Origin: CBDFGN01 sp965247065
GTDB taxonomy: Bacteria; Bacteroidota; Bacteroidia; Cytophagales; Cyclobacteriaceae
DNA: 6,548 bases
Reading direction: 5' to 3'
Assembly: GCA_965247065.1 (NCBI GenBank)
Contig: CBDFGN010000001.1
Coordinates: 1-6,548, forward strand
The position numbers and the translations under genes are program-made. Shown piece after piece: positions 1 to 3,485 of the stretch (the stretch's first letter is position 1; each line of letters starts with the position of its first letter). A model generated the notes under the pieces. It saw nothing but the letters and a program-made list of their open reading frames with translations, did no database searches and was not told where the DNA came from.

Positions 1-172
1 GGGCATAGAATCCAATCTTATACAAACTTCTTGATCCCCGTTATTCCAAGTAGCTTGCCAATCTCCCAGAACCGTAGGCTCACGAAATTCATATAAAGGA
101 GGCTCGGAACCTATACCACAAGTTTCATAAAGTGTCTTTCTGTCTTCATACTCTCTGCTATCTGGATTATAA
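1..172 (-). pseudogene. 3' part of a lipoprotein gene split by the IS3 element (continues off the left edge)
   Basis: The reverse strand is open from 172 to the window edge in the frame that reads YNPDSREYEDRK and later GDWQATWNNGDQEVC. It has no start of its own. If the IS3 element (173-1571) and one copy of TATAA are removed, this frame joins codon for codon to the lipoprotein gene at 1572-2160, giving ...KLFGAY-NPDSREYED... The stretch therefore holds at least 56 further residues of that protein, including two cysteines and a Trp-rich segment. The true stop lies outside the window. I recognise no family. The joining is seen directly; the common origin is inferred from frame, duplication and matching AT-rich composition. 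Confidence 0.8.
168..172. repeat. Target-site duplication of the IS3 element, left copy (TATAA)
   Basis: TATAA abuts the left terminal repeat and recurs at 1572-1576 directly outside the right terminal repeat. Removing one copy plus the IS restores an open frame, which supports the boundary. A 5-bp duplication is at the upper end of what IS3-family elements usually make. Confidence 0.8.
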
Positions 173-214
173 GAAGTGGACTGGGAAAACTAGACAGGTC
201 CTTAAGTGTATTCC
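173..214. repeat. Left terminal inverted repeat of the IS3 element
   Basis: The outer block GAAGTGGACTG (173-183) matches the right end with one mismatch. An ACAG block and TTAAGTGTATTCC (202-214) then match inner parts of the right end, which is about 8 nt longer because of T-rich filler. Such ends are the transposase binding sites. Confidence 0.75.
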
Positions 215-248
215 TTCGGTATGGTACAAAACATATAGGAGGTATACA

Positions 249-530
249 ATGAGAAGTAAAAGACGTAATCATTCACCGGAATTCAAGGCCAGGGTTGCCT
301 TGGAGGCACTAAGAGGGGATAAGACAATTGCAGAGTTGTCCCAGCAATTCAGTATTCATCCCAACCAGATCAGTGCTTGGAAAAAGCAATTGCTCGAAAA
401 CGCCAAGGGTGTTTTCACAAGTACTTCGGACAAAAAAGATGTTGGGGATATGCAGAAAAAGGAGATGCTCACCAAAATCGGTCAGTTGACCTTGGAGAAC
501 GATTTTTTATCCAAAGCGCTCGGTCGTTAG
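249..530 (+). CDS. IS3-family transposase, OrfA (93 aa)
   Basis: OrfA is the DNA-binding half of an IS3-type transposase. Residues about 8-50 (HSPEFKARVALEALRGDKT...IHPNQISAWKKQLLE) form the helix-turn-helix typical of the family. The last 30 residues (MLTKIGQLTLENDFLSKAL) form a leucine-zipper-like heptad run used for dimerisation. The start at 249 is chosen because AGGAGG lies six bases upstream; an in-frame upstream extension to 132 would begin outside the IS and has no ribosome site. The frame ends at TAG 528-530, 19 bases after a U UUU UUA slip site, so a share of ribosomes should move into the orfB frame and make the fused transposase. Unshifted OrfA usually represses the element's own promoter (family knowledge). 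Confidence 0.9.
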   Translation: MRSKRRNHSPEFKARVALEALRGDKTIAELSQQFSIHPNQISAWKKQLLENAKGVFTSTSDKKDVGDMQKKEMLTKIGQLTLENDFLSKALGR

Positions 531-539
531 GCCGGGCGC
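503..539 (+). promoter_or_regulatory. Programmed -1 ribosomal frameshift signal
   Basis: The heptamer T TTT TTA (503-509) is in the correct phase for slippage: codons GAT TTT TTA. After a 6-nt spacer comes an 8-bp stem, GCGCTCGG (516-523) with CCGGGCGC (532-539), which has one G-U pair. Its 8-nt loop contains the orfA stop codon. Slipping at this point continues as ATC CAA AGC in the orfB frame. Confidence 0.85.
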
Positions 540-1384
540 GGCGCAAGCAGTCAGCAAACCCCAACCATGGTCTTTCCATGGTAAAGCAATGTAAGTTGCT
601 TGAGATAAATCGTTCAAGCCTCTATTACAAGAGCAAAGAGTTAACGGAAGAGGACGAGAAGCTTATGAGGTTCATTGACCAAATCTATATGAAGTATCCG
701 TTCAAGGGTTCACGCAGGATATGTTTTGCGTTGCGGGACAGAGGTGGTGTCCATGTCAGTCGCGGACGGGTGCAGAGGCTAATGGGGATTATGGGTTTGC
801 GGGGGCTGTCTCCCGGGCCAAAGACGACACGTGGGGCCGAGGGGCATAAGATATACCCTTATCTGCTTCGTGAAGAGAAGATAGAACGTGCAAATCAGGT
901 TTGGGCAGCGGATATCACGTATATACCGATGTCAAAGGGGTTTTTGTACTTGGCAGCGGTTATGGACTGGTATTCAAGAAAAGTGCTGAGTTGGAGAGTA
1001 TCGAACAGTATGGATACGGAGTTCTGCGTGGAGGCTTTGACCGATGCACTGAATCATTACGGGGTATCCGAGATATTCAACACAGATCAGGGAAGTCAGT
1101 TCACAAGCAAGATGTTTACGGAAGTATTGAAGGAGAAGGACATCCGCATAAGCATGGATGGGAAGCGCAGCTGGGTGGACAATGTGTTTATAGAGAGATT
1201 GTGGAGGAGTTTGAAATACGAGGAGGTCTATCTTAAAGCTTACGACTCGGTTCGCTGTGCAAAAGAAGGGATTGGGAGCTGGATAGATTTTTATAATCGC
1301 CGTCGGCGCCATAGTGGAATTGGGGAACTTACTCCGGACGAGGTTTACCAAGGGCTTCCCGATGGACTGATAAAAGTGGCTTGA
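509..1384 (+). CDS. IS3-family transposase, OrfB catalytic part (expressed as OrfAB fusion)
   Basis: This is the retroviral-integrase-type catalytic half of the IS3 transposase. The coordinates start where the -1 shift enters this frame; the fusion with OrfA would be 378 aa. The frame is open from 377, and an internal ATG at 578 (MVKQCKLL) is the likely conventional OrfB start. An HTH_21-like segment (QCKLLEINRSSLYY, then the YPFKGSRRI region) precedes the rve domain. The catalytic triad is visible: Asp in WAADITYIP (codon 911), Asp in NTDQGSQF (codon 1085) and Glu in DNVFIERLW (codon 1193). This gives 35 residues between the second Asp and Glu, with Lys seven residues after the Glu, the D-D-35-E pattern of the family. 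It ends in the usual YNRRRRHSGIG...TPDEVY tail. I see no damage. Confidence 0.92.
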   Translation: MQSARSLGRARRKQSANPNHGLSMVKQCKLLEINRSSLYYKSKELTEEDEKLMRFIDQIYMKYPFKGSRRICFALRDRGGVHVSRGRVQRLMGIMGLRGLSPGPKTTRGAEGHKIYPYLLREEKIERANQVWAADITYIPMSKGFLYLAAVMDWYSRKVLSWRVSNSMDTEFCVEALTDALNHYGVSEIFNTDQGSQFTSKMFTEVLKEKDIRISMDGKRSWVDNVFIERLWRSLKYEEVYLKAYDSVRCAKEGIGSWIDFYNRRRRHSGIGELTPDEVYQGLPDGLIKVA

Positions 1385-1385
1385 A

Positions 1386-1504
1386 AATGATTAAGAAAAA
1401 CTCAAGAAGCGAGAATATGGATTTTGGCTTTCTGAAACTCCGGTCGGGCTACGCCCTCCCTTCGTTTCAGAAAGCCAGGTTCTCTTTATTAATCATGATT
1501 AAGA
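1386..1504. repeat. REP-like palindrome within the IS3 element, flanked by short direct repeats
   Basis: A perfect 14-bp inverted repeat, TGGCTTTCTGAAAC (1425-1438) with GTTTCAGAAAGCCA (1464-1477), encloses a second GC-rich hairpin, GGGC-TAC-GCCC (1446-1456). Further out, GAGAA (1411-1415) pairs with TTCTC (1480-1484). The direct repeat ATGATTAAGA occurs at 1386-1395 and 1495-1504 on either side. In RNA this would be a very stable stem-loop, and it could also end orfAB transcription (TTCTCTTTATT follows). The composition resembles a REP or small palindromic mobile repeat more than a plain IS end. Confidence 0.65.
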
Positions 1505-1521
1505 TGTTATTCTTGAAGCTT

Positions 1522-1571
1522 GGAATACACTTAAAAAAACAAAAAAACTGTTTAAAAAATCAGTCCACCTC
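1522..1571. repeat. Right terminal inverted repeat of the IS3 element
   Basis: GGAATACACTTAA (1522-1534) is the exact complement of the left inner block. CAGTCCACCTC (1561-1571) complements the left outer block with one mismatch. The right end reads into the lipoprotein frame and gives it the foreign ending GGLIF and a stop. Confidence 0.75.
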
Positions 1572-2160
1572 TATAAGCTCCAAATAATTTTCCTTTAGCA
1601 ACACGAACATCACCCCCTCCCCTAGCATTTATATGTGTTGTTACCATTATAAAGCTTCGGCTGTTCCCATGAAGCCTAACTTCACCTCTGTCATTGAAAT
1701 ACCACCCGCTTTTCCTACTAAATACATTGTCATAAAAGTTACCAAGCCCACTAGGTTTAGTACCATGAGGAGTCTCAATTGTTGAACCTTCGTCATCATC
1801 ATCAAGACAATACGGACCACCACCAATTATAGGCATCCAGTTACGTATTCTCTCTAAAGGAACAGTGGAAGGGAATGGGACCTTTCTGAATATAGGTAGA
1901 TTACAATTGCCATTTACAATTTCTAATTCTCCATCTTCTATTCCCCAAGACTCCAGAGTAGGAAGATAACCAGTTTCCACAACTGGTTCTGGTATTAGCG
2001 GTGCTTCTTCTGTAGGTTCAGGCTCTTGTATGGGTTCCTGTACGGTTTCCGGTTCCTGTATAACTTCAATCTCCGTATCACCACCACTACAGGCAGTCAT
2101 ACAGATTATCGTAAGCAATATCAAACCAAGGAAATTATGTAGCCTCCTTAAAATTTGCAT
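1552..2160 (-). CDS. Lipoprotein, C-terminally truncated by IS insertion
   Basis: The predicted product is a membrane-anchored lipoprotein of unknown function. The N-terminus MQILRRLHNFLGLILLTIIC has a twin-Arg n-region, a hydrophobic core and a lipobox MTAC with Cys24 as the lipidated residue, followed by Ser at +2. A Pro/Glu-rich linker (about residues 35-62, repeated EP and QEP units) leads to a folded part rich in Gly and Asp with cysteines at 86 and 118. Native sequence ends at Tyr196 (1573). The last residues (RGGLIF) and the stop come from the IS3 element; the rest of the gene is at 1-172. The start overlaps the upstream gene's stop by 13 bases, so translational coupling is likely. An AAGGAGG lies just inside the coding region, but no suitable in-frame start follows it closely. 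I recognise no domain. Confidence 0.75.
   Translation of the reverse strand: MQILRRLHNFLGLILLTIICMTACSGGDTEIEVIQEPETVQEPIQEPEPTEEAPLIPEPVVETGYLPTLESWGIEDGELEIVNGNCNLPIFRKVPFPSTVPLERIRNWMPIIGGGPYCLDDDDEGSTIETPHGTKPSGLGNFYDNVFSRKSGWYFNDRGEVRLHGNSRSFIMVTTHINARGGGDVRVAKGKLFGAYRGGLIF
1572..1576. repeat. Target-site duplication of the IS3 element, right copy (TATAA)
   Basis: This copy matches 168-172 exactly and sits immediately outside the right terminal repeat. The shared bases are TTATA in the sense of the interrupted lipoprotein gene, encoding part of Tyr196. Confidence 0.8.
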
Positions 2161-2453
2161 TTATCTATACAGACCACCCACATCCCGCCTCTGTCCACTA
2201 TCTCGTATTTATATTTATAATTGTTGCACTTGATCTTAACTTTCCCCTTCCACCCCACGGATAGACTGCTCACGCTATTGCAAGCATATCCATATAAACG
2301 GATTATCTGGACACCTTGTTCTACCGCTCCTCTACTAAAATTCGAGTCAATCAAAGCATCCGGTTCTATGCGTACTTGAGGATAAGCAGAGAGGGAAATG
2401 AATAGAAAAAACAGCAAGACGAATAAAGATATAATCCTTTTCATAACAAGCAT
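2148..2453 (-). CDS. Small secreted cysteine-containing protein of unknown function
   Basis: The frame encodes 101 aa from ATG 2453, or 98 aa from ATG 2444. The second start (MKRIISLFVLLFFLFISLSA) is preferred because AAGGA (2456-2460) is then about 11 bases upstream rather than 2. A classic Sec signal peptide ends near SAYPQ. The mature part of about 75 residues has four cysteines: one in GYAC, one in IKCNNYKYKYE, and two in the tail VVCIDKC. The GYACNSVSSLS...KIKCNNY...YEIVDRGGMWVV pattern resembles short periplasmic proteins I have seen annotated only as hypothetical, so I give no function. It is the first gene of a two-gene operon with the overlapping lipoprotein gene and follows a structured leader and promoter (2593-2621). 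Confidence 0.8.
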   Translation of the reverse strand: MLVMKRIISLFVLLFFLFISLSAYPQVRIEPDALIDSNFSRGAVEQGVQIIRLYGYACNSVSSLSVGWKGKVKIKCNNYKYKYEIVDRGGMWVVCIDKCKF

Positions 2454-2455
2454 TT

Positions 2456-2586
2456 TCCTTGGCCCTAAATATATGGGTGTCGGGCCTTGCTTGTAGTCAA
2501 AAGGATTTAGACGTACCGGTTATTCCCCGTAGAGGGTGTTTTATTCACGGAGACCCGACATAGCGGGTTCCTCTTAACTACAAGCG
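2456..2586 (-). promoter_or_regulatory. Candidate structured 5' leader (possible riboregulator) of the secreted-protein operon
   Basis: All coordinates are read on the reverse strand. A closing stem pairs GCTTGTAGT (2585-2577) with ACTACAAGC (2497-2489). Inside it, a hairpin pairs ACCCG/CGGGT, extended by GGA/TCC with one bulge (2571-2549). After the closing stem, GGCCC (2486-2482) can pair with GGGCC (2465-2461), whose last base touches the Shine-Dalgarno AAGGA. The strand TGTCGGGTC of the inner hairpin is also complementary, with one G-U pair, to GGCCCGACA (2486-2478), so the two local hairpins and this long-range pairing are mutually exclusive. I recognise no known riboswitch motif. The complementarity is seen; the regulatory role is inferred. 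Confidence 0.4.
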
Positions 2587-2592
2587 AATAAG

Positions 2593-2621
2593 AGTATAAC
2601 GGAAGGAATAGGGAATGCGAA
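2593..2621 (-). promoter_or_regulatory. Predicted sigma70 promoter of the secreted protein/lipoprotein operon
   Basis: On the reverse strand, TTCGCA (2621-2616; four of six consensus bases) is followed after 17 bp by TATACT (2598-2593; five of six). The expected start near 2586 falls at the first base of the structured leader's closing stem. Confidence 0.5.
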
Positions 2622-2636
2622 TGTATGTTAGAATAG

Positions 2637-2763
2637 ATAAAAACGGAGGTATGTGAAGTGGGCTGCTTTCTTGATGGTTCTTACAATTCCAGTATTTCAG
2701 GAAGCAGCTTTGAGGGAAGTGCAGGTGGGTTCTTCTCCATAAAGCATACCTCCGCATTTTTAT
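2637..2763. repeat. Long-loop inverted-repeat element (MITE-like or structured RNA)
   Basis: ATAAAAACGGAGGTATG (2637-2653) is complementary to 2745-2763, with a 2-nt bulge (CA) between a perfect 10-bp core, CGGAGGTATG/CATACCTCCG, and a 7-bp A/T part. The interior folds into two further helices: GCTGCTTTC/GGAAGCAGC (2662-2670/2700-2708, one G-U) and GGGAAG/CTTCTC (2714-2719/2732-2737, one G-U). Together they make a three-way junction on either strand. Both arms read GGAGGT outward-in, so each strand has a strong ribosome site at the element's edge. I saw no convincing target duplication. No larger gene lies in 2454-2680. Confidence 0.5.
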
Positions 2764-2765
2764 GA
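2658..2765 (+). CDS. Possible 35-aa Gly/Ser-rich peptide
   Basis: GTG at 2658 has GGAGGT seven bases upstream and opens a frame rich in Gly and Ser (GSYNSSISGSSFEGSAGGFF) up to TGA at 2763. It lies wholly inside the inverted-repeat element and overlaps a reverse-strand mini-frame. The ribosome site is the only positive evidence, and it may be a by-product of the repeat. Confidence 0.15.
   Translation: MGCFLDGSYNSSISGSSFEGSAGGFFSIKHTSAFL
2681..2740 (-). CDS. Possible 19-aa peptide inside the inverted-repeat element
   Basis: ATG at 2740 has GGAGGT (2753-2748) seven bases upstream and encodes MEKNPPALPSKLLPEILEL, then TAA. It begins 19 bases after the stop of the 53-aa basic protein and could be translated from the same message. 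Its size and the lack of relatives I know keep confidence low. Confidence 0.2.
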   Translation of the reverse strand: MEKNPPALPSKLLPEILEL

Positions 2766-2921
2766 TTTTTGGCTAGGTTTTGTCTGATCTTTTTTCTTGT
2801 TTCTTTTGGTCGGTTCTTCTTTCTTTTTTGCCTTGATGTACTTATCCTTGACAAAAAATCCCTCTACTATGCTATCCAATGTCCCCGGTATATGAGGAAT
2901 TATTTTCTGTTTTCTACCCAT
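2760..2921 (-). CDS. Small lysine-rich protein, unknown function (53 aa)
   Basis: The frame starts at ATG 2921, with AAGGA eight bases upstream. The first part, MGRKQKIIPHIPGTLDSIVE, is ordered-looking; the C-terminal 25 residues are almost all Lys, Glu, Thr, Asn and Gln (highly basic, probably disordered or nucleic-acid binding). The same frame is open further upstream through the tRNA gene to 3107, but that part is the familiar antisense-tRNA artefact (RRRGSNPQPPQ) and is excluded. The ATG overlaps the stop of a 13-codon mini-frame (ATGGGTAG), which suggests coupled translation. The stop lies in the right arm of the inverted-repeat element. Small basic proteins of this kind are common in phage and plasmid DNA; no specific function can be assigned. 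Confidence 0.55.
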   Translation of the reverse strand: MGRKQKIIPHIPGTLDSIVEGFFVKDKYIKAKKKEEPTKRNKKKDQTKPSQKS

Positions 2922-2955
2922 CAACCAAATCCTTAAATTCTTCTTTCTTATCCAT
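2914..2955 (-). CDS. Possible 13-aa leader peptide
   Basis: ATG at 2955 follows AGGAGAGG (2964-2957) and encodes MDKKEEFKDLVDG before TAG. The stop overlaps the start of the 53-aa basic protein, as in translationally coupled leader peptides. It lies on the strand opposite the tRNA promoter. Confidence 0.3.
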   Translation of the reverse strand: MDKKEEFKDLVDG

Positions 2956-2965
2956 TCCTCTCCTG

Positions 2966-2974
2966 TGTTATAAT
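2966..2974 (+). promoter_or_regulatory. Extended -10 promoter of the tRNA gene
   Basis: TGTTATAAT contains a perfect TATAAT (2969-2974) and the TGn extension. The -35 region (TTCTTA at 2945-2950) is weak, as is usual with extended -10 promoters. Transcription should begin near 2981, about seven bases before the tRNA 5' end. Confidence 0.65.
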
Positions 2975-2987
2975 AGAAATAAGAAGC

Positions 2988-3086
2988 GGGGGAGTAGCTC
3001 AATCCGGTAGAGCAACCCACTGAATTATTATTTACACAATAATAACGAAATTGGGGAGGTTGCGGGTTCGAGCCCCGTCTCCTCCA
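2988..3086 (+). tRNA. tRNA with anticodon GAA (Phe?) and a 25-nt insertion in the anticodon loop
   Basis: The acceptor stem GGGGGAG/CTCCTCC is fully paired, with a G3-U70 wobble. U8-A14, the D stem GCTC/GAGC, G18-G19, A21, the T stem GCGGG/CCCGT, the T loop TTCGAGC and discriminator A73 are all in place. The variable loop is AGGTT, and CCA is not encoded. The anticodon stem ACCCA/TGGGG has an A27-G43 mismatch. The loop is 32 nt instead of 7: CTGAA, then TTATTATT-TACAC-AATAATAA (3025-3045, perfect 8-bp hairpin), then CGAAAT. Removing 25 nt (for example 3025-3049) gives CTGAAAT with U33 and anticodon GAA. GAA borders the insertion on both sides. A good promoter supports expression. It could be a spliced tRNA, a tRNA with an enlarged loop, or an insertion-inactivated gene. 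Confidence 0.75.
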
Positions 3087-3103
3087 CTTCTTAAATTCTT
3101 CAC

Positions 3104-3226
3104 TCAAAAAAGCTTAGTCTCCTCGTATTCCTTATCTTTGTAATGCCAAAGCAGACCACCGAAGCCTATCGCTCCTATTACCGGCATACCTACAAACACT
3201 ACAAGCAGTATCAATAGAATTTCCAT
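3104..3226 (-). CDS. Small single-span membrane protein (40 aa)
   Basis: ATG at 3226 has GAGGG nine bases upstream. The product begins MEILLILLVVFVGMPVIGAI and continues through a Gly-rich end of the membrane segment to a polar tail, WHYKDKEYEETKLF. One transmembrane helix of about 25 residues is evident. The gene begins only six bases after the original stop of the IS1595-type transposase (3233), so before the ISNCY insertion the two were probably co-transcribed. Its 3' end is 17 bases from the convergent tRNA. I recognise no family; the hydrophobic-then-charged layout and the ribosome site are the support. Confidence 0.5.
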   Translation of the reverse strand: MEILLILLVVFVGMPVIGAIGFGGLLWHYKDKEYEETKLF

Positions 3227-3232
3227 AACAAT

Positions 3233-3297
3233 TTACCCTCTAACTAAATCCTTATATTTCAATCTTTTACCCCCCATTCCTTCAATAATCCTATCTA
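3233..3297 (-). pseudogene. Detached C-terminus of the IS1595/ISXO2-type transposase
   Basis: Read on the reverse strand from the duplicated target TAGATA, this encodes RIIEGMGGKRLKYKDLVRG and a stop. That matches the usual C-terminal motif of ISXO2-like transposases, in which an LDT-x-x-Q region is followed by a GMxGKRLxYxDL tail. Removing the ISNCY element joins it in frame to the body of the gene at 5073-5955 (...LDTMEQID-RIIEG...), for a 313-aa protein. No start exists on this side, so it is now a remnant. Confidence 0.88.
3292..3297. repeat. Target-site duplication of the ISNCY-type element, left copy (TATCTA)
   Basis: TATCTA directly precedes the terminal repeat GTGTCTG and recurs at 5073-5078 after CAGACAC. 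Keeping one copy restores the interrupted transposase frame exactly. Confidence 0.8.
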
Positions 3298-3334
3298 GTG
3301 TCTGTCAGAGAAAGCCTTTTTTTCGCAAATATTT

Positions 3335-3373
3335 CTGCCGCATTCCAGGTCTTGAACGCTTCCAAGGCGGCAG
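3335..3373. other. Subterminal hairpin in the ISNCY-type element
   Basis: CTGCCGC (3335-3341) and GCGGCAG (3367-3373) are perfect complements around a 25-nt loop. They lie downstream of the transposase stop, where the structure could limit read-through. No U-run follows on the reverse strand, so it is not a standard terminator. Confidence 0.35.
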
Positions 3374-3485
3374 TGTACCACAACACGACGATTTTTGAAA
3401 AACAAACCCGAATATGGCCAAAATCGGACGCAACCATCCTCTTCTCTCTGTTCAGAAACGGATATCTGAATGATAACCAGTCCGG

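Larger units (their letters stand above)
173..1571 (+). mobile_element. Complete IS3-family insertion sequence (1399 bp)
   Basis: The element has imperfect terminal inverted repeats beginning GAAGTGGACTG on the left and GAGGTGGACTG on the right (read inward). A second shared block, TTAAGTGTATTCC, lies further inside each end (202-214 and 1522-1534). It is flanked by TATAA duplications and carries orfA and orfB in the usual IS3 arrangement with a programmed -1 frameshift. It lies inside a lipoprotein gene in the opposite orientation to that gene. Both reading frames are undamaged, so it looks potentially active. About 135 nt between the orfB stop and the inner right repeat is longer than needed and holds a REP-like palindrome. 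I did not assign an IS3 subgroup. Confidence 0.9.

Noticed and set aside
431..438. A6G run as alternative -1 slip site in orfA
   Set aside because: It is out of phase for A AAA AAG in the orfA frame, and I saw no stem after it. The U UUU UUA site has correct phase, spacer and stem.
974..1351. Reverse frame of 125 aa inside orfB
   Set aside because: It lies antisense to the conserved catalytic domain and has no signal of its own.
177..1567. Shorter IS3 borders at TGGACTG...CAGTCCA
   Set aside because: These give no target duplication and break the host frame. Extending four bases each way gives TATAA duplications and an in-frame join.
1381..1587. Forward frame of 68 aa after orfB
   Set aside because: It reads through the palindrome and the IS right end, has no ribosome site, and its FLKLRSGYALPSFQ part is just the hairpin translated.
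2988..3086. Group I intron in the tRNA
   Set aside because: The insertion is 25 nt, far too short for any self-splicing intron.
2922..3107. Upstream extension of the reverse frame through the tRNA (WRRRGSNPQPPQ...)
   Set aside because: This is the well-known translation artefact of the antisense strand of a tRNA. Only the part from ATG 2921 has its own ribosome site.
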